A stretch of DNA of 64,000 nt from Micromonospora tulbaghiae (GTDB taxonomy: Bacteria > Actinomycetota > Actinomycetes > Mycobacteriales > Micromonosporaceae). The number at the start of each line of letters is the position of its first letter. Within the stretch, counting starts at the first letter, position 1. Location: contig NZ_FMCQ01000001.1 of assembly GCF_900091605.1 (NCBI RefSeq), positions 627,270 to 691,269 of the forward strand, given 5' to 3'. Made by a program: the position numbers and the translations under genes. This document shows, piece after piece, positions 26,995 to 35,347 of the stretch. The notes below the pieces were generated by a model. It was not told the DNA's origin, made no database searches, and saw nothing but the letters and a program-made list of their open reading frames with translations.

Positions 26995-27013
26995 ATATGA
27001 ACTGAATTCATAT
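26995..27013. promoter_or_regulatory. Palindromic operator between lactone oxidase and TetR genes
   Basis: ATATGAACTGAATTCATAT has perfect 7-base arms (ATATGAA/TTCATAT) with a 5-base centre. It lies 22 bases upstream of the oxidase ATG and about 110 bases before the regulator start, where a TetR repressor would block both promoters. A weaker inverted repeat, GTCAC-6-GTGAC, is at 27069-27084. Confidence 0.7.
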
Positions 27014-27123
27014 CAGGAACGTTGTGCCTGGTAAATACCGCAATCGAGCCCGGCTCGTTGTACCGGTAGTCACAGACTCGTGACGTGCAGATATGTTCAT
27101 CCGTCGAAGGGGGGTGGCGCCGA

Positions 27124-27777
27124 GTGTCCACACCAGCCGCCACGACCGGGCCGCTGCGTCGAGTACCGGTGCAGGGCCGAAGTGTCGCGCGGGTCCAGCG
27201 GATGCTGGACGCCTGCGCCGAGCTCGTCGACGAGGTGGGGTACGAAGGGCTGACCACGACCCTGCTCGCCGAGCGCGCCGAGGTGGCGATCGGGTCGGTC
27301 TACCAGTTCTTTCCGGACAAGCGGGCGATCGTGCAGGCGCTGACCCTGCGCACCATGGAGTCCTACCTCCAGCGGCTCGACGAGCGGTTCTCCTCGGACG
27401 ACCTGACCCACTGGTGGGACGGGGTCGACGCGGCGATCGACGAGTACATCTCGATGCACCGCACCGTTCCGGGCTTCCGTACCCTGCACTTCGGCGACGT
27501 GGTCGACCTGCACCTGCTGGACGACCAGCGAGACAACAACGGGGTCATCGCGGAGCAGCTCGCCCGCGTACTCACCGAGCGTTTCGGCCTGGCCGGGGTG
27601 CCCGACCTGCGGTTCCACCTGGAGGTCGCGGTGGAGGCCGCCGACGCCCTGATCAAGCTGGCCTTCCGCCGCCGCACCGACGGCGACGAGCGGGTGCTGG
27701 TCGAGGCCAAGGCGCTCATCCGGGAGTACCTGCACCGGCAGGTGAACGCCCCCACGGAGGCCGTCCACCAGGGCTGA
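27124..27777 (+). CDS. TetR-family transcriptional regulator
   Basis: The GTG at 27124 is preceded by GAAGGGGGGTGG; 13 further upstream codons are open but precede that site. The 217-residue protein has a TetR HTH at about 20-65: RVQRMLDACAELVDEVGYE, then TTTLLAERAEVAIGSVYQFF and PDKRAIVQAL. A helical ligand domain follows with RTLHFGDVVDLHLLDD and a C-terminal segment like TetR_C_17 family members. It is divergent from the lactone oxidase, and the 19-bp palindrome between them is the natural binding site. The inducer is unknown. Confidence 0.85.
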   Translation: MSTPAATTGPLRRVPVQGRSVARVQRMLDACAELVDEVGYEGLTTTLLAERAEVAIGSVYQFFPDKRAIVQALTLRTMESYLQRLDERFSSDDLTHWWDGVDAAIDEYISMHRTVPGFRTLHFGDVVDLHLLDDQRDNNGVIAEQLARVLTERFGLAGVPDLRFHLEVAVEAADALIKLAFRRRTDGDERVLVEAKALIREYLHRQVNAPTEAVHQG

Positions 27778-27842
27778 GCGGCACGTTGAACGGCGGGTTC
27801 TGAGAGTGCGTCGGGGCCCGCCGTCGTCATGCCGCGGGCAGA

Positions 27843-29051
27843 TCAGAGGAAGGCGTGCCCCTCGCCCCGGTAGGTCGGCACTGTGGCGACCACCGCGTCC
27901 CCCTCGACCAGGTGCACCTCGTTGACGTGCTCGCACAGCTCGCCCGCCTTGGCGTGGCGGAACCACACCCGGTCGCCGACGCGCAGGGTGTCCGCGGCTT
28001 TTCCGGCCAGTGGGGTCTGCACCTCGCCGGCGCCCTCCGCGCCGAGCAGCTTCAGCCCTTCCGGCAGCCACGGCCGGGGCAGCCGGCTGGTCGCCGCCTG
28101 GCCGGAGGCGATCCAGCCGCCGCCGAGCACCGTCGCCAGCCCGGGCGCCGGGCGCCGGACCACCGCGCAGGCGAAGAACGCCGCCGGGGTGGGCTGCCAG
28201 GCACGGTACGCGTCGAACAGCGTCGGCCCGTACAGGCCGGAGCCCGCGGTGACCTCGGTGACCGCGGGGTCCGCGCTGGTGGCGGCCACGCTGCCGGTGC
28301 CGCCGCCGTTGACGAACTCCAGGTCGGCGTGCTCCCGGACCGCGGTGACCGCGGCGAAGCGGCGGGCCAGCAGTTCCCGGTACGACCCGCGCTGCGCGAC
28401 CCGGATCGCCGAGCCGAGCACCGCCTGTCCGGGCGGCGCGTCGCCCAGGCCGGCGATCTGTGCCTCGTACGACATCAGGCCGACCAGCCGGAAGCCCGGC
28501 CGGCCGGCGACGGCGGCGGCGAGCGCGCCGGCCGCCGTGGCGCTGTGCACCGGGGAGCGGCGCACGCCGACGTGCACCCGGCCCCCCAGCGGGCGCCAGG
28601 AGGCGTCCAGGTCGAGGCAGATCCGCAGCGCGGGGCGGCGCGCGGGCGGGCGCACCGCGTCGATCAGGTCGAGCTGCCCGGTGTCGTCGATCATCAGCGT
28701 CACCGCGTCGGCGAGCACCGGGTCGGCGGCCAGTTCGGCGAGGCCGCCCCGGTGGGCCGTCGGGTACGCCACGAGCACGTCGTCGCTGACCCCGGAGCGG
28801 ACCAGCCACAGCGCCTCGGGCAGCGTGAAGGCCATCACGCCGTGCCAGCCGGGACGCTTGAGCGCCCGGGTCAGCAGCTCGCGGACGCGTACCGACTTGC
28901 TCGCCACGCGCAGCGGCTTGCCGCCGGACCGGCCGGCGAGCGCCTCGGCGTTGGTGTCGAACGCGGTGAGGTCGACGACGGCGTACGGCGGGTCGAGGTG
29001 AGCGGTCGCCCGGTCGAGACGATCGCGAAGTTTGTCACGGTCGATGGCCAC
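27843..29051 (-). CDS. Fold-type III PLP enzyme (amino acid deaminase/aldolase, D-threonine aldolase-like)
   Basis: The 402-residue protein has an alanine-racemase N-terminal barrel. The PLP Lys lies in LRVASKSVRV near residue 50, followed by GVMAFTLPEALWLVRSG. Later VTAGSGLYGPTLFDAY and a beta domain end in WFRHAKAGELCEHVNEVHLV, where His and Cys resemble the metal site of D-serine dehydratase/D-threonine aldolase enzymes. The protein would act on a D-amino acid in the cytosol. It starts at ATG 29051 and has its own promoter space before the convergently unrelated MFS-Tmk gene. Exact substrate cannot be read. Confidence 0.8.
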   Translation of the reverse strand: MAIDRDKLRDRLDRATAHLDPPYAVVDLTAFDTNAEALAGRSGGKPLRVASKSVRVRELLTRALKRPGWHGVMAFTLPEALWLVRSGVSDDVLVAYPTAHRGGLAELAADPVLADAVTLMIDDTGQLDLIDAVRPPARRPALRICLDLDASWRPLGGRVHVGVRRSPVHSATAAGALAAAVAGRPGFRLVGLMSYEAQIAGLGDAPPGQAVLGSAIRVAQRGSYRELLARRFAAVTAVREHADLEFVNGGGTGSVAATSADPAVTEVTAGSGLYGPTLFDAYRAWQPTPAAFFACAVVRRPAPGLATVLGGGWIASGQAATSRLPRPWLPEGLKLLGAEGAGEVQTPLAGKAADTLRVGDRVWFRHAKAGELCEHVNEVHLVEGDAVVATVPTYRGEGHAFL

Positions 29052-29199
29052 GTCTGCACGCTAACTGTCTGGACGGCAATGCGAAATACCCTCGCGTCTG
29101 TCCGGGCTGCGGGCGGTGGTCCCGGCGGCCTAGGCTCGGCGAGCAGGTGAATGTCGCGGGGGACGACCCTTCCTGCGCGACTAGAGTGTTCCACCGGGG

Positions 29200-31425
29200 A
29201 TGCCCAGACCTGGGCCGGCACGTGGAGGTACGGCCATCGAAAGCCAGAACAACGGCGAGTCGCCCGGCGTGTCGTCGTCCGGGACAGCCGCCGACCACTC
29301 CGGTGCCGCCGCCATCCGGTCGGTGCTGCGCATCCGGCCGTTCCGCAGGCTGTGGATCGTGCTCAGCGCCGCCTCCTTCGGCGACTGGCTCGGCCTGCTC
29401 GCCACCGCGCTGTTCGCCGCCTCCCAGGTCTCCGGCAGCACCGCCCAGGGCGCCGCGTTCGGCGGTGTGACAGCGATCCGGCTGCTCCCGGCGCTGGTGC
29501 TCGGCCCGGTCGCGGGCGTGCTCGCCGACCGGTTCGACCGCCGGTGGACGATGGTCATCTGCGACCTGCTGCGCTTCGTGCTGTTCGCCTCGATCCCGCT
29601 GTACGCGCTCACCGGCGCCGCGGGCGGGCTGGTGGTCGGCTGGGCGCTGATCGCCACGTTCCTGATCGAGTCGATCACCCTGCTGTGGATCCCGGCCAAG
29701 GAGGCCGCGGTCCCCAACCTCATCCCGCGTACCCGGCTCGAGGCGGCGAACCAGCTCACGCTGATCACCACGTACGGCCTGACGCCGGTCGCGGCGGCCA
29801 TCGCCCTGGCCGTGCTGGACCGCGGCGTCCGCGGCGCGGTCGGCGGCGACCTGCCCGACTGGGCCGAGCCGGCCCAGCTCGCGCTCTGGTTCAACGCCTT
29901 CTCCCGGCTGGCCACCGCGCTCGTGGTGGCGTTCGGCATCAAGGAGATCAGCGAGGCCCAGCGCGGCGAGGCGGAGCGCACCGAGCAGAGCATGTTCCGG
30001 CAGTTCTCCGAGGGCTGGAAATACATCGGCCAGACCCCGCTGGTGCGTGGCCTGGTGCTGGGCATCTTCGGCGCGTTCGCCGGCGGCGGCATCGTGGTCG
30101 GCACGGCCAAGTTCTTCGCCAACTCGCTCGGCGCCGGTGACGCCGCGTTCTCGCTGCTCTTCGGTGCGATCTTCGTCGGCCTGGCGCTTGGCATCGGCCT
30201 CGGGCCGATGATCGTGCGGGACATGTCCCGCCGCCGCTGGTTCGGCATGAGCATCGTGCTCGCCAGCGCCTCGGTGCTGGTGCTCGCGTTCGCCATCCAC
30301 CTGTCCATGGCCATCCTCGGCGCGATCCTGGTCGGCGCGGGCGCCGGCATGGCGTTCCTGGCCGGCACCACGCTGCTCGGCGGCGAGGTGGCCGACGAGG
30401 TACGCGGCCGGGTCTTCGCGGTGGTGCAGATCGGCACCCGGCTGGTGCTGATCCTGGCCATCGCGCTCAGCAGCCTCCTGGTCGGCGTCGGCGGCTCCCG
30501 CCAGCTCACCATCGCCGACCTGGGCATCTCCATCTCCTCCACCCGGCTGCTGCTGCTCGCCGCCGGCGCGGCCGGCATCATCGCCGGGATCAGCGCGTTC
30601 GGCCAGATGGACGACAAGAAGGGCGTACCGGTCCTCGCGGACCTCTGGGGCTCGATCCGGGGCCGCCCGCTGATGCCGGCCGAGCCGTTCGTCTCCAGCG
30701 GCCTGTTCGTGGTCTTCGAGGGCGGCGAGGGCGCCGGCAAGTCCACCCAGCTCGCCGCGCTCGCCGAGCGGCTGCGCGCGCAGGGCCGCGACGTGGTCGT
30801 CACCCGAGAGCCGGGCGCCACGCCGGTCGGCGAGCGGATCCGCTCCCTGGTGCTCGGCACCGCCCCCGACGAGGCGCCGTCGCCGCGCGCCGAGGCGCTG
30901 CTCTACGCCGCCGACCGGGCGCACCACGTGGCCACTGTCGTCCGCCCGGCGCTGGTGCGCGGCGCGGTGGTGATCAGCGACCGGTACGTCGACTCGTCGC
31001 TCGCCTACCAGGGCGCCGGCCGGACGCTGCCGGTGGACGAGGTCTCCTGGCTCTCCTCCTGGGCCACCGGCGGTCTCAAGCCCGACCTGGTGGTGCTGCT
31101 CGACGTCGAGCCGCGTACCGGCCTGAGCCGGGTCGAGGACCGCAACGAGGGCACCGACCGGCTGGAGGCCGAGTCGCTGACGTTCCACGAGCGGGTCCGG
31201 TACGCCTTCCTCGACCTCGCCGCCGGCGACCCGAAGCGATACCTGGTGCTCGACGCGTCCCGCCCGATCGCGGAGACCGCCGACGCGGTCGCCCGTCGAG
31301 TGGGCGAGCTGCTGGCCGATCCGGCCGGCATCGTGCACCCCCGCCCGGCGCAGGGCCCGGACACCTCGGTCCAGCCCGAGTTATCCGACGCGGAGCTGGT
31401 GACGATGGAGCAACCTCGACGATGA
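29200..31425 (+). CDS. tmk: MFS transporter-thymidylate kinase fusion
   Basis: One frame encodes 741 residues. Residues about 45-470 are an MFS permease (FRRLWIVLSAASFGDWLGLL, RFDRRWTM, twelve-helix pattern). Residues about 505-735 are dTMP kinase with P-loop VFEGGEGAGKST, VVTREPGATPVGERIR, and the DRY segment ISDRYVDSSLAYQGAGR. The kinase makes dTDP for DNA synthesis; the transporter half resembles macrolide-efflux types without known substrate. The same fusion occurs in other actinomycetes near topA and holB. The start is uncertain: ATG 29200 lacks a spaced Shine-Dalgarno, while GTGGAGG lies seven bases before an in-frame ATC at 29236; GTG 29269 is a further option. It overlaps holB by four bases. 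Confidence 0.88.
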   Translation: MPRPGPARGGTAIESQNNGESPGVSSSGTAADHSGAAAIRSVLRIRPFRRLWIVLSAASFGDWLGLLATALFAASQVSGSTAQGAAFGGVTAIRLLPALVLGPVAGVLADRFDRRWTMVICDLLRFVLFASIPLYALTGAAGGLVVGWALIATFLIESITLLWIPAKEAAVPNLIPRTRLEAANQLTLITTYGLTPVAAAIALAVLDRGVRGAVGGDLPDWAEPAQLALWFNAFSRLATALVVAFGIKEISEAQRGEAERTEQSMFRQFSEGWKYIGQTPLVRGLVLGIFGAFAGGGIVVGTAKFFANSLGAGDAAFSLLFGAIFVGLALGIGLGPMIVRDMSRRRWFGMSIVLASASVLVLAFAIHLSMAILGAILVGAGAGMAFLAGTTLLGGEVADEVRGRVFAVVQIGTRLVLILAIALSSLLVGVGGSRQLTIADLGISISSTRLLLLAAGAAGIIAGISAFGQMDDKKGVPVLADLWGSIRGRPLMPAEPFVSSGLFVVFEGGEGAGKSTQLAALAERLRAQGRDVVVTREPGATPVGERIRSLVLGTAPDEAPSPRAEALLYAADRAHHVATVVRPALVRGAVVISDRYVDSSLAYQGAGRTLPVDEVSWLSSWATGGLKPDLVVLLDVEPRTGLSRVEDRNEGTDRLEAESLTFHERVRYAFLDLAAGDPKRYLVLDASRPIAETADAVARRVGELLADPAGIVHPRPAQGPDTSVQPELSDAELVTMEQPRR

Positions 31426-32684
31426 CCGACGTCTTCGGCGATCTGGTCGGGCAGGACGAGGCGGTGGCCATGCTGCGGCGGGCCGCCGCCTCGGCCGCCG
31501 CGCAGCTGCGCGCGCCGGTCACCGCAGGTGGGCACGACGACCTCGACGCGCTCGCCGAGGAGTACGACGGCGACCCGGGTCCGGCGCCGGCCGATCCGGG
31601 CGCCGGCATGACCCACGCCTGGATCTTCACCGGCCCGCCCGGATCGGGCCGCTCGGTGGCCGCCCGCGCGTTCGCCGCCGCCCTCGAATGCGTGCACGGC
31701 ACCGGGTGCGGCAGCTGCCCCGGCTGCCACACCACGCTCACCGGCACCCACGCGGACGTGCGCCTCGTGGTGCCCGAGGGCCTGTCCATCGGCGTCAACG
31801 AGATGCGCGCGCTGGTGCTGCGGGCGGCCAGCGCGCCCTCCGGCGGCCGGTGGCAGATCGTGATCATCGAGGACGCCGACCGGCTCACCGAGGCCGCCGG
31901 CAACGCGCTGCTCAAGGCGATCGAGGAGCCGCCGCCGCGTACCGTCTTCCTGCTCTGCGCCCCCTCCACCCACCCGGACGACATCTCCGTGACCATCCGG
32001 TCGCGCTGCCGGGTCGTACCGCTGCGGCAGCCGCCGCCGGCCGCGGTGGCCGAGGTGCTGGTCCGCCGCGACGGCATCGCCCCGGACGTGGCCGAGTGGG
32101 CCGCCGCGGCGGCGCAGGGACACGTGGGCCGGGCCCGGCGGCTGGCCCGCGATCCGGAGGCCCGGCAGCGGCGTGACGCGGTGCTCGCCGTACCGCGCCG
32201 GCTGACCGGCGTGGGCGCGGCGTTCGACGCGGCCTCGGCGCTGATCGAGGCCGCCGAGGCGGAGGCCGCCGCCTCCGTCGTGGAGATCGACGAGGCGGAG
32301 CGTACGGCGTTGCAGACGGCGCTCGGCGCGGGCGGCACCGGCCGGGGCGCGGCCGGCGCCATGCGCGGCGCGGCGGGACAGCTCAAGGACCTGGAGAAGC
32401 GGCAGAAGTCGCGGGCCACCCGCGCCCAGCGGGACGCGCTCGACCGGGCGCTCGTCGACCTGGCCGGGTTCTACCGGGACGCGATCGTCATGGCGCTGCG
32501 GGCGCCTGTCGCCCCGGTGCACACCGACACCGCGTCGCTCGCCTCGGCGGGCGCGCAGAAGTGGGACGCCGAGGGCTCGCTGCGCCGCCTGGAGGCGGTG
32601 CTGGAATGCCGCGCGGCGATCGAGGCGAACGTCAAGCCGCGCATTGCGGTGGAGGCGATGATGCTGGCCCTCTGGCGCGGCTGA
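31422..32684 (+). CDS. holB: DNA polymerase III delta-prime subunit
   Basis: The 420-residue clamp-loader AAA+ protein starts MTDVFGDLVGQDEAVAML. It has a P-loop-like TGPPGSGRSVAARAFA, with Lys replaced by Arg as often in delta-prime, and a zinc cluster CVHGTGCGSCPGCHTT. The sensor/Walker B region is IVIIEDADRLTEAAGNALLKAIEEPP. An actinobacterial insertion of about 35 residues precedes the P-loop. Delta-prime helps load the beta clamp in the replisome. ATGA overlap with the MFS-Tmk gene means coupled translation of two DNA replication functions. Confidence 0.93.
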   Translation: MTDVFGDLVGQDEAVAMLRRAAASAAAQLRAPVTAGGHDDLDALAEEYDGDPGPAPADPGAGMTHAWIFTGPPGSGRSVAARAFAAALECVHGTGCGSCPGCHTTLTGTHADVRLVVPEGLSIGVNEMRALVLRAASAPSGGRWQIVIIEDADRLTEAAGNALLKAIEEPPPRTVFLLCAPSTHPDDISVTIRSRCRVVPLRQPPPAAVAEVLVRRDGIAPDVAEWAAAAAQGHVGRARRLARDPEARQRRDAVLAVPRRLTGVGAAFDAASALIEAAEAEAAASVVEIDEAERTALQTALGAGGTGRGAAGAMRGAAGQLKDLEKRQKSRATRAQRDALDRALVDLAGFYRDAIVMALRAPVAPVHTDTASLASAGAQKWDAEGSLRRLEAVLECRAAIEANVKPRIAVEAMMLALWRG

Positions 32685-32816
32685 GCCCGGCCCTTCCGCA
32701 CTGTCCACAGGGCATCGACACGCGCGATTGACGTGCGGTACGGTCCGGTGATGCCGCGGTGACCGAGGCGGCACGCTCAGTGAGGGTCGGGCCGACCGGC
32801 CGGGAGGAGTCCGCCG

Positions 32817-33146
32817 ATGCCGCGGGGCGAGATCGACGAGGCCTGGATCGAGGAGGCGGTGCGGCGCTACCGCCGGATCGAGAACCTGCAGGCCGAGTTC
32901 GACCAGGCGGTCGCGACGGTCGAGGTCACCGTCCGCTCACCCGACGGGCTCGTCGAGGTGGTGGTGACCGCCGGCGGGCGGATCACCGACGTGCGTTTCC
33001 TCGGCCCGCTGCACCACCGCAGCCCGCGCGACGTGGCCGGTTCGGTGCAGGCCGCGGTCACCGCTGCCGCCGACGCGGCGCAGTGGGCGCGGGAGAAGCT
33101 GCACAACGAGACGTTCGCGGCCTACCGGCCGCTGGCGGGGGCCTGA
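32817..33146 (+). CDS. YbaB/EbfC-family DNA-binding-like protein
   Basis: The 109-residue protein starts at ATG 32817 after GGGAGGAGT. It opens with a charged helix WIEEAVRRYRRIENLQAEFDQ, then strands VEVTVRSPDGLVEVVVTAGG and ITDVRF, then a C-terminal helix SVQAAVTAAADAAQWAREKL. This is the YbaB helix-strand-helix 'tweezer' fold. In actinomycetes paralogous YbaB-like genes often sit beside WXG100/EspC-like genes, as here: the next two genes follow by one base and by overlap. That suggests a role with a type VII-like secreted set rather than as the general nucleoid protein. Confidence 0.78.
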   Translation: MPRGEIDEAWIEEAVRRYRRIENLQAEFDQAVATVEVTVRSPDGLVEVVVTAGGRITDVRFLGPLHHRSPRDVAGSVQAAVTAAADAAQWAREKLHNETFAAYRPLAGA

Positions 33147-33147
33147 C

Positions 33148-33453
33148 ATGGAGACGTTGCGTGCCCTGGCCGCCCGTCTCGACGAGGCGGGCGCGACCCT
33201 CGCCACCCTCTCCCGCACGGTGACCGCCACCGACCCGCCGCATCCCGCGTTCGGCGCGCACGCCACCGGCCGTCCCGGCGAGGTGGGCCGTGCGCTGCAC
33301 CGCCAGTGGACCCTTGCGACCGCCGACCGGGCACGCGAGGCGCAGGCCGCCGCCGTCCGGCTGGCCGCCGCCGCGGCGGCGCTGCGCAGCGCCGCCGACC
33401 GCTACGCCGCCGCCGACGACGCGGTCGCCCGGCGGCTGGCCCGGGAGGCCTGA
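33148..33453 (+). CDS. EspC/WXG100-like small helical protein
   Basis: This 101-residue, Ala-rich helical-hairpin protein starts METLRALAARLDEAGATLATL. It has a WTLATADRA turn region in the middle and a second long helix AAAVRLAAAAAALRSAADRYAAADDAVARRL. Length, the DRYAAADDAVA tail and lack of signal peptide resemble EspC-like excreted factors of type VII secretion. The turn has W but not a clear W-x-G. It begins one base after the YbaB-like stop and overlaps the following gene (TGATG), so all three form one operon. No ESX ATPase is in view. Confidence 0.62.
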   Translation: METLRALAARLDEAGATLATLSRTVTATDPPHPAFGAHATGRPGEVGRALHRQWTLATADRAREAQAAAVRLAAAAAALRSAADRYAAADDAVARRLAREA

Positions 33454-34121
33454 TGGACGCGCTCGACCGCCTCGCCGAGCCGGGCCTCGACCTGCTCGCC
33501 CGCGTCGACACGGTGCTGGTCGCCGGTGCGCCCGAGGGGCACCGGCTCTGGCCGCTGCTGCGCCGCATGCAGGTGCTTCCCGGCGCGGCCGTACGCGAGT
33601 TCCTCGATCTGCACCCCGCGCCGCTGACCGGCGCCGGCCACGCGGTGCGCCGGCTCGTCCGGGGGTACGACGACACCTGCGCCCTGCTGGCCGACCAGGT
33701 CGCCTGGTCCGGCGCCGCCGCGTCGGCGTACGACGAGGCACGTGCCGCTCTGCTGCGGCACCTGGACGAGGGGCCGGAGAGCCTGGTCGGGCTGCTGGAG
33801 TCGACGGCGGGCTACGCCGACGCGCTGGCCGGCTGGGTGGAGGGCAGCCGGGTCGCGCTGGCCCGGGCACTGGCCGAGGTGCTGGGTTCGGCCGAGGCGG
33901 TCGCGGTGCACGCGGCGACCCGGCCCGGTGCCGATGCCGGACGGGCCGGGGCGTCGGCCGCGGCCGAGATCGCCACGAGGATACTGGGCGTGCTCGGGGT
34001 GGCCTACGACGGCGCCGAGACGCTGCTGCGCCAGTGGGGGCCGAGCCTGGCCGAGACGCCGTGGCGGGATCGCGCCACCACCGCCCCGCGCTACGGCGGC
34101 ACCACCCGGATCGGCTACTGA
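33453..34121 (+). CDS. Helical protein of unknown function in the YbaB/EspC-like operon
   Basis: The 222-residue protein starts at ATG 33453 overlapping the previous stop. An N-terminal part LLARVDTVLVAGAPEGHRLWPLLRRM leads to a helical region with GYDDTCALLADQVAWSGAAASAYDEARAALLRHL, then a long C-terminal hairpin around ALAGWVEGSRVALARALAEVL. The V-A-W-S-G-A-A-A-S-A-Y stretch looks like WXG-type helical hairpins (W-x-G), so it may be a larger WXG100-superfamily partner or toxin N-terminus without a toxin domain. The tail YGGTTRIGY is disordered. Function unknown. Confidence 0.6.
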   Translation: MDALDRLAEPGLDLLARVDTVLVAGAPEGHRLWPLLRRMQVLPGAAVREFLDLHPAPLTGAGHAVRRLVRGYDDTCALLADQVAWSGAAASAYDEARAALLRHLDEGPESLVGLLESTAGYADALAGWVEGSRVALARALAEVLGSAEAVAVHAATRPGADAGRAGASAAAEIATRILGVLGVAYDGAETLLRQWGPSLAETPWRDRATTAPRYGGTTRIGY

Positions 34122-34380
34122 CGGTCCACGGCGCCGCGCGCCGGACCGGCCGTGGCCGGGGGCCGGCGGCGGCGCCGTGGCCTTCCCCTGCACCCCCCGC
34201 AGGTATGCCTTCACTCAACGCGCCCGGACGGTGTTTGTCAGGGGCCCGCCGGAGATTCATCCGTCCGGGCGAGGCGATGGGGCCGGTTCGGCCGGGTCGA
34301 CGACGATGATCGCTGCGGTGGGTGACCGGGCGGCGACAGGTGCCCCGTGCGGCGGGCGTCGATCCGCGTAGTGTGGGCGC

Positions 34381-35223
34381 ATGGGCATGCTCTGCGCGGT
34401 CAGCTTCAACCGGTACGGGCGCCTCTACTACCTCGACCCGGGCGAGTGGCGCCCGCAGGTGGGTGACCGGGTGCTGGTGCCCACCGACGAGGGGCCCGAG
34501 GTGGCCGAGTGCGTGTGGGCCGCGCAGTGGGTCAGCGAGGACACCGACGGCTTCCCGAAACTCGCGGGGATCGCCGGTGACGACGACCTGCGCCGAGACG
34601 AGATGCTGCGCCGGCGCAAGGCCGAGGCGAAGGTGGCCGCCAAGCGGCTCATCCGCGAGCACGGCCTGCCGATGAAGGTGGTCTCCGTCGACCACGTCCT
34701 GGCCACGCCGGAGAACGGCAGCGACCGCACCACCATCTACTTCACCGCTCCGCACCGCGTCGACTTCCGCTCGCTGGTCCGCGACCTGGGTGCCACGCTG
34801 CACTGCCGGGTCGAGCTGCGGCAGCTCTCCGCCCGGGACTCCGCCCGGGTGCAGGGCGGCATCGGCTCCTGCGGTCGTGACCTGTGCTGCGCCACGTTCC
34901 TGACCGACTTCGAGCCGGTGACCATCCGGATGGCGAAGGACCAGGACCTGCCGCTCAATCCGTTGCGCATATCCGGGGCGTGCGGGCGGCTGATGTGCTG
35001 CCTCAAGTACGAACATCCTCTGTATCAGAAGTTCCAGGAGACGGCCCCGGCGGTCGGCAGCCGGGTGTCCACGCCGCAGGGCGAGGGCAAGGTGGTCGGC
35101 CACAGTGTCCCGCGCGACGCGGTCACGGTCCGCCTGGACGCCGACGGCTCGCGTTCCATGTGCTCCCGTGCCTCGGTGTGCGGCCCGAGGCAGGCCCACG
35201 ACCAGCACTACCCCCAGCCCTGA
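34381..35223 (+). CDS. ricT: PSP1-domain protein, RicT/YaaT family
   Basis: The 280-residue protein opens MGMLCAVSFNRYGRLYYLDPG. It has the PSP1 core with RRRKAEAKVAAKRLIREHGLP and HRVDFRSLVRDLGATLHCRVELRQ. Cysteine signatures are GSCGRDLCCATFL and GACGRLMCCLKYEH. In Bacillus RicT joins RicA and RicF in an iron-sulfur complex that tunes mRNA processing and phosphorelay. In actinomycetes the role is not settled, and no RicA/RicF is here. The gene follows holB and the YbaB operon, a common order. A hairpin terminator is downstream. Confidence 0.9.
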   Translation: MGMLCAVSFNRYGRLYYLDPGEWRPQVGDRVLVPTDEGPEVAECVWAAQWVSEDTDGFPKLAGIAGDDDLRRDEMLRRRKAEAKVAAKRLIREHGLPMKVVSVDHVLATPENGSDRTTIYFTAPHRVDFRSLVRDLGATLHCRVELRQLSARDSARVQGGIGSCGRDLCCATFLTDFEPVTIRMAKDQDLPLNPLRISGACGRLMCCLKYEHPLYQKFQETAPAVGSRVSTPQGEGKVVGHSVPRDAVTVRLDADGSRSMCSRASVCGPRQAHDQHYPQP

Positions 35224-35273
35224 CCCGCTGCCCCTCTCCCTCCGCCCCCGCCTCGGCCCCCTCCCTTTCCGTC

Positions 35274-35328
35274 GATCATGAAGTTAGCGGTCGAAATAGT
35301 GATCGACTTCGCCGCTAACTTCATGATC
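35274..35328. repeat. 55-bp GATC-bounded palindrome between convergent ricT and phosphoesterase genes
   Basis: GATCATGAAGTTAGCGG and CCGCTAACTTCATGATC form perfect 17-base arms around a 21-base centre that itself contains GTCGA..TCGAC. It lies about 50 bases after ricT and 19 bases from the stop of the convergent gene, so it can terminate both. It belongs structurally with the GATC-bounded palindromes at 24586, 25617, 59908 and 60073 but has a different sequence. Confidence 0.82.
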
Positions 35329-35347
35329 AACGGGGTGAGGCCGGGGG

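Noticed and set aside
29035..31338. 767-codon open frame on the reverse strand
   Set aside because: It is antisense to the MFS-Tmk fusion and has the same low-complexity His/Arg/Gly composition.
33290..34309. 339-codon forward frame over the EspC-like operon
   Set aside because: Arg/Gly-rich shadow; the other frame has tight start/stop coupling and helical-hairpin character.
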